NCBI RefSeq assembly: GCF_001746415.1
Contig: NZ_MEHJ01000002.1
Span: 1-64,000 of the forward strand
Reading direction: 5' to 3'
From: Streptomyces agglomeratus
GTDB lineage: Bacteria > Actinomycetota > Actinomycetes > Streptomycetales > Streptomycetaceae
Length of the DNA: 64,000 nt
A model generated the notes under the pieces. The model worked only from the letters and a program-made list of their open reading frames with translations, searched no databases and was not told where the DNA came from. The translations under genes were made by a program, and so were the position numbers. Shown here one piece after another: positions 26,393 to 35,833 of the stretch. Within the stretch, counting starts at the first letter, position 1. The number at the start of each line of letters is the position of its first letter.

Positions 26393-28123
26393 GCCACCTG
26401 CGTCCCCGATCGTGCAAGCAGTGCGGCGAGAAGATCGCGGAGTACGGCCGGGCCCGCTGCTTCAGCTGCCTGCATCCCAGCCTTCCGCCTCCGAACTGCA
26501 AGGTCTGCGGCAGCGACGCCCACTACGCCGGCGGCTTCTGCCGCCGATGCCATCCCCGCGTGCCGTATGCGGACAGCTGCAGCGACTGCCTTGCCTGGGG
26601 CATCTGGCGCCGCCACGGCCGCTGCGCGGCCTGCACCTCCCTACGCAACCGCGGCCACCAGACCGGCACCTGCGCGACTTGCCGCCGTACCGTGCCGCTC
26701 TTCAAACAGGGGGTGTGCCGACTGTGCCGCTGCCAAGCTCTCGCAGTTCCGCGCACATGGCAGCGCCCGGACTGGTCCACCGCGGCCAACGCCGGGCAGC
26801 AGCTGTTCCTCGCCGATCTGGTCCGGCGGGTGCACCTTGCCGCCGCCGCTCGACCGCGAGGATACGGAGCCCCCGCGGCGCACCAGCAGCCCGACATCGC
26901 CTTCTGGGCGACACCCCGGTGGCGCCAGGAGCCGCTGTTCATCGCAGCTCGGGACATGTCGCGCGTCACCGTGCCCGACGTCACGCCGATCGATTCCGCC
27001 TTCACCGCCTACGTCGCCACACAGGCCGATGCCAGCGCCGAGACCCAAGGCTGGTCACCAGCCTTGCGCGAGCGCGTGCAGAACAGCCTGTACCTACTGA
27101 CCGCCGTCCACGGTCCGCACGAGACAATCAAGGCCAGCACCGTTGCCACGCTACCGCGTCAGCAAAACCGACGTGCCGTCATCCGGGTCACCGAAGTCCT
27201 TGCCCACCTCGCTCTCCTCGAAGACGACCGCATCGACCCCCTCGACGCGTGGATCCACCGCCGACTGGCCAGCGTGCACCCGGAGATCCGCGAAGAAGCC
27301 CTCGTGTGGATCCGCATCGTCCGTCACGGCGGACCTCGCCGCCGTCCCCGCTCGACTACCACGGTCCGAAACCAGGCCAACTCCGCGATCCCGTTCCTTC
27401 TTGCCTGCTCGCAGCGCTACCGCACCCTTCGCCAGGTCAGCCGTGCCGACGTCACCGAGTGGCTCGCCCAATGCGCGGCACCGCGCACCGAAGCCGTCGC
27501 GCTGCGCGACATATTCAAGTCCCTCAAGAGCGAACGGCTGTTGTTCGCCAACCCCGCACGAGGCGTGAGCCTGGGATCCCGGCCCAGCTCGGTGCCCATG
27601 CCGCTGAGCCCCGAAACGATCCAGCGTCTGACCGCAGCCGCCGAGACCAACCCCGCCCTGAAGCTGCTGATCGCCCTCGTCGGCATCCATGCGCTCTACC
27701 CGCACCCGGCCCGAGGCTGCCCCTGACCGCCATCGACTTCACCCGCGGCCGGCTCACGCTCGGCGACATCGATCACCCCCTCGACGCCTTCACTCAGCAG
27801 GCCGCCGTCGACTACATCCACCTCCGGCACCAGCGCTGACCACATACCCGCAACCCTCACGTGTTCATCAGCTCGCAGACCGCGCACACCCGGGCCCCGG
27901 TCACAACCGGCTGGATGCAGCCTCTGCTGCGCGGCCTCCCGGTCACCGCCCAGCAACTTCGCGAGGACCGAATCCTCGAAGAGGCCGCCGTCACCGGCGC
28001 TGACCCGCAGCACCTATGCGCGGTGTTCAACATCACTCCGGAGACCTCCGCTACACCCGCTTCTTCCACCCCGACCCCACGGACAGCGACGACGTATCCG
28101 GCTGCAACATGGAGACATCGTGA
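26389..28123 (+). pseudogene. Zinc-ribbon protein with degenerate tyrosine-recombinase C-terminus, broken
   Basis: GTG 26389 overlaps the XRE stop. The N-terminal 110 residues contain five CxxC pairs (CKQCGEK, CFSCLHP, CKVCGSD, CRRCHP, CSDC, CAACTS, CATC, CRLCRC), a zinc-ribbon array. Then a helical N-terminal recombinase-like region, and a C-terminal part whose Arg/His box is degenerate (LREDRILEEAAVTGADPQHL) but which keeps YTRF near the end. Breaks: frameshift about 27705, in-frame TGA at 27837-27839 (TGG expected), frameshift about 28045. It ends at TGA 28121-28123, overlapping the next GTG. Confidence 0.65.
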
Positions 28124-28359
28124 CCGACCACCACGCTCACCTGCTCGCCGCCATCGTCGAGCTCGGCGGTGAGCTGGAGCTCCCAGCTACCCGTAACGGG
28201 CGCTTCAGGGGCGCGGTCATCCCAGAAGGCTGCGCGGTCAGCGCCGGCCGCCGCCGATGCGGCGGTCGTCGGCCAGTGCGGTCAGCGGGCCGAACTCGCG
28301 GGCAAGCTGGTTCCACGTCAGTACCTCGCCACAGCGGGCCGGGAACTCCTTCGGGTTGA
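28120..28359 (+). CDS. Coupled small ORF after the recombinase operon, 3' altered
   Basis: GTG 28120 overlaps the previous stop (GTGA). The first 37 residues (MTDHHAHLLAAIVELGGELE, LPATRNGRFRGAVIPEGC) look native; after that the frame runs antisense through the gene at 28238-28627 and has no protein character. Probably the truncated fourth gene of the operon; function unknown. Confidence 0.4.
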   Translation: MTDHHAHLLAAIVELGGELELPATRNGRFRGAVIPEGCAVSAGRRRCGGRRPVRSAGRTRGQAGSTSVPRHSGPGTPSG

Positions 28360-28627
28360 ACTCGGGCATGGTCCAGGTGCCAGTGCCCCGGTCCCGCAGC
28401 CACAGGTCCCCGTCACCGTCGACCACAGTCGGCGGGACCGGTACGGGCTCGGCCTGATCGGTGGGCTCCCAGGTGACCCGGCCCGGGTGGGAAACGCGGC
28501 GCAGCTCGGTGGTGGCCAGCCGCGCGGCCAAGTCACGGGTGGACTCTTCGGCGTCCTTGACCGACTCGAGTCGGTATGCGTCGTCAAGTACGGGCAGGGC
28601 TGGATTCTTGCTGCGCTTTGAACTCAT
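28238..28627 (-). CDS. Hypothetical protein (129 aa)
   Basis: ATG 28627 with GGAGG about ten bases upstream; the frame upstream of it is non-coding. MSSKRSKNPALPVLDDAYRL, AEESTRDLAARLATTELRRV, TVVDGDGDLWLRDRGTGTWT and LTWNQLAREFGPLTALADD. A charged N-terminus precedes a strand-rich 'W-L-R-D-x-G-T-G-T-W' part. No family recognised; typical of integrative-element cargo. It converges on the truncated ORF at 28120. Confidence 0.6.
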   Translation of the reverse strand: MSSKRSKNPALPVLDDAYRLESVKDAEESTRDLAARLATTELRRVSHPGRVTWEPTDQAEPVPVPPTVVDGDGDLWLRDRGTGTWTMPEFNPKEFPARCGEVLTWNQLAREFGPLTALADDRRIGGGRR

Positions 28628-28643
28628 ACGCTGACTACCTCCG

Positions 28644-28826
28644 GTGGGGGGCGTCACATCCGTTATGGCACCCCGTAGAGCAACACGGTATCCGAGGCGG
28701 GAGCCGGGCCAGGCCTCCTCCGCTGGAACGGTCAGCAAGCCCGCCGACGCCCAGGAAGATGCTCTGCGCCAGGTCAGCGACTTGTTGGGTGAGGCGAGGA
28801 AGGCACTCGACACGCTGACGAAGTAG
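28644..28826 (+). CDS. Small hypothetical protein (about 60 aa)
   Basis: GTG 28644 or ATG 28662. The C-terminal half (KPADAQEDALRQVSDLLGEA, RKALDTLTK) is a convincing amphipathic helix with a natural TAG stop. It is divergent from the gene at 28627, so the 16-base spacer would have to hold overlapping signals; the N-terminus is uncertain. Confidence 0.4.
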   Translation: MGGVTSVMAPRRATRYPRREPGQASSAGTVSKPADAQEDALRQVSDLLGEARKALDTLTK

Positions 28827-28852
28827 CTGGAAGCAACCGTCCAGCCCACGGT

Positions 28853-29110
28853 TCAGCCCCCGCTCGGTACAACCCTCTCCGGGGCGAGCGCGGCCTCCAG
28901 GCGGTCCAGGCGTTCGTAGAGAGCGCGGACGAGGCGGGCGCGGCTCTGGACGCAGCACACGGTGCCCTCCAGCGTCGCGGACAGCCGGCCTTCCGCCTCG
29001 CGCAGGACGACGTCGGCGAGCGCTTTGGGGCCGCTGCTCTTCGGCAGCTGGTCGGCGCGGCGCCGTACGTCGGAGGCGACCGCGCGGGCGTGGCCGGTCA
29101 GCTGGAGGGC
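28853..29110 (-). pseudogene. DUF6415-like protein, C-terminal fragment
   Basis: ARAVASDVRRRADQLPKSSG, PKALADVVLREAEGRLSATL, VQSRARLVRALYERLDRLEA and ALAPERV: an all-helical end resembling the DUF6415 family of Streptomyces (R-A-x-A-x-x-V-R-x-R-A-x-x-L-P-x-x-S). The 5' part is replaced by transposase sequence at about 29110, giving a fused but start-less frame. Confidence 0.5.
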
Positions 29111-29235
29111 GAGGATGGCTTGGACGAGGCTGGTGATTCGGGTCGTCGAGCAGCGGAGCCTGCGGAGGAGTATCCGCCAGGACTTGAGGGTGGCGATGGC
29201 CTGTTCGACAAGAGCCCGGACGTTTGCTAAGCCCG
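29111..29235 (-). pseudogene. IS5-type (DDE_Tnp_4) transposase, C-terminal fragment
   Basis: NVRALVEQAIATLKSWRILL and RCSTTRITSLVQAILALQL are nearly identical to the end of the transposase at 30600-30745 but in the opposite orientation. Only some 40 residues survive. Confidence 0.75.
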
Positions 29236-29450
29236 TTCGTCGTCCGGCACACCTCGCGCCTGCCTCTCCCTCCCATGAAATGCCGTCCGACATGGGCGGC
29301 GGCGGTCAGCCATGGCTGCGATCAGTTGAGCAGGAAGGTTGCAGACCGGCTCTCGACGGCACCCGGATTAGCCGGGCGGACGGACCTGCCGTTGCCCCGC
29401 GAGCAGGGCGCCGTAGGAGAAGCTGTGTGCCCTGCGAGGCGCCAGGCCAG

Positions 29451-29651
29451 TCACCTGCCTTTTTTGTTGAACCATCCGAGCGACTGGAGGACGGACGCGC
29501 CGATAACGAGGATGCCGAGAGGAACGACCGTGAACCAGGTGGCATCGGCTTTCATGGCCGCGAGCAGGGCGATGGCGCCGAGGGCCAGCGCCAGGAGCAC
29601 GAGCATGCCCAGAAGGACTCGAATCTTGGAAACCAACGGAGGACTCTCCAA
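29451..29651 (-). CDS. Small membrane protein (66 aa)
   Basis: Two predicted membrane helices: about 10-32 (IRVLLGMLVLLALALGAIAL) and about 40-58 (FTVVPLGILVIGASVLQSLG), then the basic end WFNKKGR. The frame begins at a TTG at 29651 without a convincing ribosome site; an internal ATG (MLVLLAL) is possible. Function unknown. Confidence 0.55.
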   Translation of the reverse strand: MESPPLVSKIRVLLGMLVLLALALGAIALLAAMKADATWFTVVPLGILVIGASVLQSLGWFNKKGR

Positions 29652-29986
29652 TGTTCAGGCGGGCTCTATTGACCAGACAGCGTTCGCTACCCGTTGGACG
29701 GCTGGCGACGGTTGCCCAGTGGGGAGTCAGCAAGCTCCCCGGCGTGACACCACGGCTCCGTCAGGAAGCTCATGGAGTGAGTCTCCCAAGGCTGCCTTCC
29801 CGAGGCGTCAGTAGAAATACGTAATCGAAGACGTAGGTCACCGGTCGGCCCGGGGCGGGGCAGCGGCCAGCCGTACAGTGAGCCATTGCCAATCTCACCT
29901 GTCGGATGGCCAGTTGGCCTGACGGACGGATGAAGCCCCTGTAGACGGGTTTTCGACCAGAGAACCGTCTCCACCAGAGGCTTCGT
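29652..29986. other. Spacer, probable left end of the IS5-type element
   Basis: No intact gene. At 29946-29971 GACGG-GTT and AAC-CGTC form a short hairpin just before the transposase start. The rest is featureless. Confidence 0.4.
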
Positions 29987-30750
29987 ATGCTTGTCTACCC
30001 GTCCGGCGTCGACGTTTCCAGCTCTGCCCTGCGCTTCCTCACTGCCCGCCTGAGGGAACACCGTCGTGTTCTCGGCACCCGATGGCGGCGCCTGAGCGCG
30101 GGTCGCCAGCCCTGCTTACCCTCGTCTACCTCCGCAACGGCCAGCCGTATGCCCAGCTCGCGGCTGGTTTCGGGATCGGCACCACCACCGTCTACCGCTA
30201 CGTCACCGAGGCCGTCGGGCTCCTGGCCGTCCTCGCCCCCACGCTCGCCGAAGCCATGCGGGCCGCGTCGATGAAGGCGTATTTGATCCTGGACGGGACG
30301 CTTCTGCCGATCGACCGGATCGCCGCCGACCGTCCCTTCTACTCGGGCAAACACAAGAAGCACGGCATGAACGTGCAGGTCATAGCCGACCCAAAGGGGC
30401 GTCTGCTGTGGGCTTCACCGGCCCTGGCCGGTGCCGTCCATGACATCCGGGCGGCCCGCGAGCACGGCATCATCGACGCTCTCGCCGAGGCCGGCATCAC
30501 CTGCTGGGCGGACAAGGGCTACCAAGGCGCAGGCGGCACGGTCCGACTCCCATACCGCGGCCGGTGGGACCGCCTCTCCGTCGGTCAGCAAACCGTCAAT
30601 CGATCCCACGCAAAGGTCCGGGCCCTGGTCGAACAGGCCATCGCCACCCTCAAGTCCTGGCGGATCCTCCGGAGGCTCCGCTGCTCGACGACCCGAATCA
30701 CCAGCCTCGTCCAAGCCGTCCTCACCCTCCATCTGGCCAGCTCAAGCTGA
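29987..30750 (+). pseudogene. IS5-family (DDE_Tnp_4) transposase, one frameshift
   Basis: ATG 29987: MLVYPSGVDVSSSALRFLTA and RLREHRRVLGTRWRRLSAGR (HTH_Tnp_4 start). Near 30105 the frame passes to ALLTLVYLRNGQPYAQLAAG, GFGIGTTTVYRYVTEAVGLL, YLILDGTLLPIDRIAADRPF (Asp), HDIRAAREHGIIDALAEAGI, WADKGYQGAGGTVRLPY (Asp) and HAKVRALVEQAIATLKSW (Glu). All catalytic residues are kept, so the frameshift is the only lesion. Confidence 0.8.
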
Positions 30751-31677
30751 GGATGGAAAAGGCTTAGTGACGCGCAACCCGCCGCCAGTGTTATCCGGTC
30801 AGGTGCGGCGCACGAAGAGAGCCACCGTCTGCGCGCGCGCCCGTTGGGCCCTGGTAACCCTGCCCGGCCCAGGGCCCCATCTCCCACCACCGCGCCGCAC
30901 AAGCAGCTGCGGATAGCGGACCGGCAGCCGAGGACACCGCTGCCCACGACAACATTCTCGAGCGGGCCCTCGCACGTGGAACGCCATCCCGCTGACACGA
31001 CGGTGATACGACGCCTGATCGACGAAGTGGCCGCACCTGACGGCAGGCTGGGTCGCTCTCGAACTCGCCCCGGGACTCCTGTCCGATCAGGAAGCCGACG
31101 GCGGGGTCCTGGCCCGGTACGCCGACGACATCGGCATCGGTATCGAGACGGCACGCCCTCACCGGCGACCGCCGCGCCCTGGACGGCACCTGGCTCTAAC
31201 CAACCGGAGCCGGGGACGGTACGACCGGGCTCACAACCGCTGCGACTTAAGCCGGGAATGCTCCCATCGTCTCCACAGCCGCTGCAAGCAAAGTCAGCCG
31301 CAGCAACGGCCGCCGCAATCCAACGTGCCCGACGTCGAACAGGACGACAGGTGCACTGAGCGTTCATGCCTTCACATGAGCCCTGCCACGTGCACGACTT
31401 CTCGCGAAGACGGTTCCGCCACGCCATGGCGGACTTCGGGCAGTCGAAGCAGCTGATGGGTGCAGGCGTATGCCACACGACAGGCTCTCGAAGAGCCCCA
31501 CCCGTGTGCTGCCCGGACGGGGCCGAGCGCGATGCGCTACTGCGCTACGCGGCCGGCTGCCCGAACGCGACGCTGGCCTTCGAGCGGGCGTCTCCGTCGC
31601 GCGTGGGTTCAAGATCAAGTTATGATCGACTTCGACATTTGCGAGCCGGTTGATTCCGGCTGTGAGGAGGCCTTTTC
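30751..31677. other. Long stretch with only unrecognised remnants
   Basis: A plus frame near 31045-31140 (GWVALELAPGLLSDQEADGG, VLARYADDIGIGIETA) reads like protein but has no start or stop of its own. A 95-codon frame from ATG 31366 (MPSHEPCHVHDFSRRRFRHA, CHTTGSRRAPPVCCPDGAER) has five Cys and some coding character but no known family. Nothing else is supported. Confidence 0.35.
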
Positions 31678-32205
31678 GTGAGATTTCGCGTTGCTCGAAA
31701 TGCTCGTCGGGTTGTTGGGGTAGTTGCGGGGGCTGTGTTCGTTTCGCTACTCCCGGCGTCGTCTGCATCTGCGGCGTACCCGTTCGGGGATTGGGACAGT
31801 CTTATTTCCGGGCATACCATAAACAAGTGTCTTGAGGTCGCGGACTGGAGTGAGGGCAATGGTGCTGCGGTCCGGCAGTGGAAGTGCAGTGGCGGGGCGA
31901 ATCAGAAGTGGCAGGGTCGGGCGGCTCCTGGCGATGACCCGTACACGGCGCCGCTGTACAACCAGAACTCCGGGAAATGTCTTGAGATAGCGGACTGGAG
32001 TAGAAGTGACGGTGCTCCGGCCCGGCAATGGGATTGCACTGGCGGAGCTAACCAGAAGTGGGTTTTCACCTTCAGTGGCAGCAAGATGGTCATGAAGAAC
32101 GTGCACAGCCAAAAGTGTCTTGAGATCGCGGCCTGGAGTGAGGCCGACGGTGCTCCGGCCCGCCAGTGGACGTGCACCGGAGGATTGAACCAGGCCTGGT
32201 TCTAA
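31678..32205 (+). CDS. Secreted ricin-type beta-trefoil lectin
   Basis: GTG 31678 with GAGGAGG seven bases upstream. Signal peptide through SASA (about residue 32), then three homologous repeats: NKCLEVADWSEGNGAAVRQW ending NQKW, GKCLEIADWSRSDGAPARQW ending NQKW, and QKCLEIAAWSEADGAPARQW ending NQAWF. Each carries the QxW signature and a Cys pair, as in CBM13/ricin domains that bind galactose-like sugars. The stop TAA is supplied by the first bases of the adjoining insertion sequence (32202), so a few C-terminal residues may be missing. Confidence 0.8.
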   Translation: MRFRVARNARRVVGVVAGAVFVSLLPASSASAAYPFGDWDSLISGHTINKCLEVADWSEGNGAAVRQWKCSGGANQKWQGRAAPGDDPYTAPLYNQNSGKCLEIADWSRSDGAPARQWDCTGGANQKWVFTFSGSKMVMKNVHSQKCLEIAAWSEADGAPARQWTCTGGLNQAWF

Positions 32206-33076
32206 GCGCTGTCCCGTAAATGATCTATGACGTGTTCGGTGACCTGCTTGTTTCTTCGTCATCCGGCGAGGGTGAGGTTGTGCAGGCGGGCGATGCCGAG
32301 CATGGCGTGGTGGACGCCGTCGCCTTTGAGGCGGCAGTCGCGGAGGATCTTCCAGGTCTTCATCCGGGCGAAGGTGTGCTCGACGCGGGCGCGGACTGTG
32401 CGGTGCGAGGCGTTGTGTTGCTCTTTCCATGCCTCGAGTTCGCTCTGGCCGGGTTCGCGGCGGTGCGGGATGACCAGGCCGGTGCCCCGGTAGCCGCCGT
32501 CCGCGATGACCGTGGTCCTGCCGACGGCGGCCTTCGCACCGGACAGCTCCCACGCCTTGCAGTCGTTGCGGTTGCCGGGCAAAGGGCTGCCGACCGCGAC
32601 GACCAGCCGGGTATCGGCGTCGATGACGACCTGGTGGTTGGTGGAGTACCGGTAGTTCTTCGACTGCTCGGCGACGCTGTGGTCGCGGGTGGGAACCAGG
32701 GTGCCGTCCACGATCAGCACGGTGTCCTTGCGGAACCGCCGGCGCTGCTGCAGGGCGAGCGACGGCCCAAGGTGGTCGATGATGCGGTCGGCTGCGGACT
32801 TCGACACCCCGAAGAGCGGCGCCAGTTGCCGCAGGGTCAGGTTCGTCCGCCAGTAGGCAGCGACCAGCAGCACGCGGTCCTCCAGCGGCAGACTCCACGG
32901 CCGGCCCTTGCGCACCGGATCCGCACCCTCGCGCCGGAGCGCGGTGATCAGCTTGCCGAACTGGCGCGGGCTCAACCCGCTGAACGGGGCTATCCAGGAG
33001 GGCTGCGACGCCGTGATCACACCAGGCACGGCAAGATCATCTCACCCCTGACCAGCAGTTACGGGACAGGACTTAG
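32202..33076 (-). mobile_element. IS5-family insertion sequence, apparently complete
   Basis: Terminal inverted repeats CTAAGNNCTGTCCCGTAA at the left (32202-32219) and its complement at the right (33059-33076) flank a single intact transposase. Length 875 bp. No clear target duplication was resolved. Confidence 0.75.
32259..33029 (-). CDS. IS5-family (DDE_Tnp_4) transposase
   Basis: 256 residues, intact. HTH region about 50-90 (LLVAAYWRTNLTLRQLAPLF, GVSKSAADRIIDHLGPSLAL) and DDE core: TVLIVDGTLVPTRDHSVAEQ (Asp), VIADGGYRGTGLVIPHR (Asp), TVRARVEHTFARMKTWKILR (Glu). It differs from the two related fragments at 29.1 and 30.0 kb. The most plausible active element in this part of the window. Confidence 0.85.
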   Translation of the reverse strand: MPGVITASQPSWIAPFSGLSPRQFGKLITALRREGADPVRKGRPWSLPLEDRVLLVAAYWRTNLTLRQLAPLFGVSKSAADRIIDHLGPSLALQQRRRFRKDTVLIVDGTLVPTRDHSVAEQSKNYRYSTNHQVVIDADTRLVVAVGSPLPGNRNDCKAWELSGAKAAVGRTTVIADGGYRGTGLVIPHRREPGQSELEAWKEQHNASHRTVRARVEHTFARMKTWKILRDCRLKGDGVHHAMLGIARLHNLTLAG

Positions 33077-33568
33077 CCTGCGGATTTTTCTGGGTACAGG
33101 CTTGGATTGAAGCTGGGGTGGAAGCGAAGCGGGCACCGTAACCAGCTGAAGTCTCTGACCTCTTGAAACGAGGCCAACTCCCATGCGATGGGAGTACCGG
33201 GGGCCCGCGAAGTGGGCCCCCGGAGTGGAGCGAAGCGGAACCCCGATCCAATCCGACGTGATGATCTGTGTTTGTTTGGCAGTAGTTGTTCGGCGTTGAA
33301 GCGGAGCGGGAAGGACTCGGGGTGGGAGCGGAGCGGACACCCCAGCGCAGAAGCTCGAAGCGCTATCCGCTTTATTAGCGAGGCCTCACTCTGCCGACCC
33401 CGTGACCCGAGACTCACCGTCGCAGTTGTGCCGGGCGACGCATGCAACCCAACGGATTGCGCGCTCCGGGGCCCCGATAACCCGCGCCTGGCTCGGGGCC
33501 CCACCCCATGCCCCGCCGGCCCCCAGCGGCGGCGGGGGCGGCGTGTACAGACCGGCAGAGCTCCGGTG
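33077..33568. repeat. Hairpin-rich tract with four GGAGCGAAGCGGA-like repeats
   Basis: Repeats of the form GGAGCG[AG]AGCGG[AG] lie at about 33118-33136, 33225-33241, 33296-33313 and 33322-33340. Two adjacent perfect hairpins: ACTCCCAT/ATGGGAGT (33177-33195) and CCGGGGGCCC/GGGCCCCCGG with loop GCGAAGT (33197-33223). GGGGCCCC palindromes recur at about 33472-33505. No reading frame with coding character. Confidence 0.7.
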
Positions 33569-34913
33569 TCAGCGGCGGAGGAAGCCGAAGATGCCGTTCT
33601 CCTTGCGCCACGCCTCCGCTTCCGCCTTCGCCTGAGCCTCTTCAGCCGCCCGTTCCTCGGCCGCCTGGCGCTCCCGCTCCTTGGCGGAGGCGCACACAGT
33701 GCAGTCGCTGCCCGCCGGTACGGACTGCCAGCCGTCGTTCGGTAGACGTCACGGCCGCAGGTCGGACACGCCCAAGCGGCGGCCTTCTGCCGCCGCTTGG
33801 TCTCCTCCCGCTCGCGCTGCTCGCGCTCCTCCTGGGCGCGCCGCTCGAGGCGGCGTTCCTCATCGCGGACGTAGAACGCCCGGTAGTCGTCCGGGTTGTC
33901 CAGAGCCGCTTCGAGGGTCTCCCACGAGGAATGCCCGTAGCGCCACCAGATGGGCCCGTGGGGTCCGTGCTCCTGTAGGCGGGGGGAGGGTGGTGACGGG
34001 GACGGTGTCGTCGTAGCGGCGGAAGCCGTCCTTCACACCGGACCCGTAGAGGGTGCCGTCCTGCCAGTGGCCCCTCCAGCACTCCGTGGAGAGGTCGCGG
34101 ATGGCCGTCATACGGTTCATCATCGCCTCGGGCCCCACCTGCTTGGTGAACACGATCGCCACAGGCGGGTGACCCTGGCGGCCGTGGTCGCCGTAGAGCG
34201 TCTGCCACATCGAAATCTCCCGGGCGCCTGTGTCTTTGACCGTGCGGCGGAAGAATCGGCGATACTTGAAAAATCTTGGCCACGATCTGCCGGTCTTCGG
34301 TGCCGTTGTCGACCTCCACGAACAGCACCGGCAACCCGGCCCCAGGTGCGGTCAGGACGGCGTCCGCGCGAGGGCTGCCCTTGACCGGGGTAGTGAACGT
34401 ACCCGCCACCGGCAACACGACCTCGGTCTCCCACGAGGCCAGCGTGCCGACCCCCGCGGGCCGGGACGGGCCAGCCGTTGTCTGGGGCGGGACCGTCGGC
34501 GTCGGCGGCGGCTGGTTCTTGCGGACGACCGGCCGGGTCGGCTCCGGGACCGGCTGAAGGAACGCGGTGATCGTGTCCGTGACCTTCCGCGCGTGCGGAG
34601 CACCCGAGGGCACCGACGCCTTCGCCGTGCCGCCCATCTCCTTCACCTCACGGTCCAGGACCACACTCGGCGCCTGAAGGCCGGCCGGAGTCAGGTTCCA
34701 CAGCTTCTCCGACACCCGATTGCCCTTGTCGTTGATCCGGGTCGCGGACCCGAGCGAGACGACCAGGCCCTCCACCCCGAGATCCTTCGCGGCGTTACGG
34801 ACCGTCTGCGCGTCAGCGGTGCCCGGACACGTCAACTGCCGGATCTGCCGTGCCGGCCGCGGGCGCTTCGTGGTCGACCCGTACGGTCGCGCCTTCGTCC
34901 CACCCACCAGCAC
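33569..34913 (-). pseudogene. Replication-relaxation family protein, 5' truncated and frameshifted
   Basis: Pieces in order: QIRQLTCPGTADAQTVRNAA (winged helix), GTLASWETEVVLPVAGTF and LPVLFVEVDNGTED (nuclease-like core E-x-D). Then after an extra T (about 34257) YRRFFRRTVKDTGA and GHPPVAIVFTKQVGPEAMMN; after a second shift (about 33980) GPHGPIWWRYGHSSWETLEA and a long charged helix with CPTCGRDVY. A third shift (about 33745) leads to the end AEAWRKENGIFGFLRR, stop 33569. The family occurs on Streptomyces plasmids and integrative elements. The N-terminal part is missing. Confidence 0.75.
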
Positions 34914-35522
34914 CCCACGCCTCCCCCACGTCCGGCCGACCGCCCAGCGCCGGTCGGCGGCGGGCTCCCGCCCTGGCGCCCCGGAACCCGATACTCACCT
35001 CTCCTACCACTCTCGTCTGACGTAGAAAGGTGAAAAGAGGGTTGTCGAAGTGCCGGGAACCGGGCTGGTCCAGGGGGCCTGAGCTGCACAAACGTGCCGG
35101 CAAACGTAGGGGAGAACGTAGGGGAAAGCGTAGAGACCGCCGCAGGGCCGACCGCACCCGCTTCAACGTCTGTGACGCCAGCCGGCGGTTAGCCAAGGAG
35201 CCCGGGTACCCACACGACGCGCCTTCTGCAGCCCGAGACTCTCGACGCATACTGCGGCCGGTCAAGCACTGGCCACCACGACCCGAAACTCCAGCGGAGA
35301 GTTCTCGGCGGTGCAACGCCGGGGCAGGCGAAAACCCCCGGGCGGAGTGTGACGGCCACGCCGGGGGCCCCATTCGCGTATCTGCCGATCCAGACTCTGC
35401 CATGGTCCTGCGAGCCTGCGAGGCCGCCACGCACAGGCTCACCCAAACGGCACCCCGCCAGCCGCCGCCGAGCCTCGCATCCATGTCCGTACTAGGGGTT
35501 CTCCCACGTGCGGGAGGCCGTC
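34914..35522. other. Spacer without recognisable genes
   Basis: Contains a short imperfect direct repeat (ACGTAGGGGA, ACGTAGGGGAA, GCGTAG) at about 35103-35134. Frames on both strands lack starts and motifs. Nothing else is seen. Confidence 0.45.
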
Positions 35523-35770
35523 ATGCCACGCCCCGTTTGGAGCGGCGCCATCTCACTTGGGCTGGTCACCACCCCTATCCGGCTCCCTGAGCGCGACCGA
35601 GAATCACTCCATTGCCTTCCGTCAATTCCATGAGGCCGCCAGCAGCCGGATCCGGTACCAGAAGATGCGCGAACTGGACGGGCAAGTCGTGCACCAGGGC
35701 GAGATCGGGCGCGTCTACGAGATCTCCCGCGACACGATCATCGAGGTCACGGACGCCGAGCGGGATATGA
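35523..35770 (+). pseudogene. ku: Ku protein (NHEJ), N-terminal fragment, frameshifted
   Basis: ATG 35523 after GGGAGG: MPRPVWSGAISLGLVTTPIR is the hallmark N-terminus of bacterial Ku. One base later the frame continues SATENHSIAFRQFHEAASSR and IRYQKMRELDGQVVHQGEIG, VYEISRDTIIEVTDAE, then stops resembling Ku at about 35770, where DUF6192 upstream sequence begins. About 80 of some 300 residues remain. Bacterial Ku bridges DNA ends for LigD/LigC; ligase pieces of that type also lie in this window. Confidence 0.8.
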
Positions 35771-35833
35771 GCGGGTCGTGTCCACGTCACGGACTTCAGT
35801 TCCGTGCCCCGGCCTGCATGGATGGTGAAAGCC

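Noticed and set aside
33077..33568. Streptomyces telomere
   Set aside because: Only isolated hairpins with GCGAAG-like loops; the dense palindrome series of a telomere and a free end are lacking.
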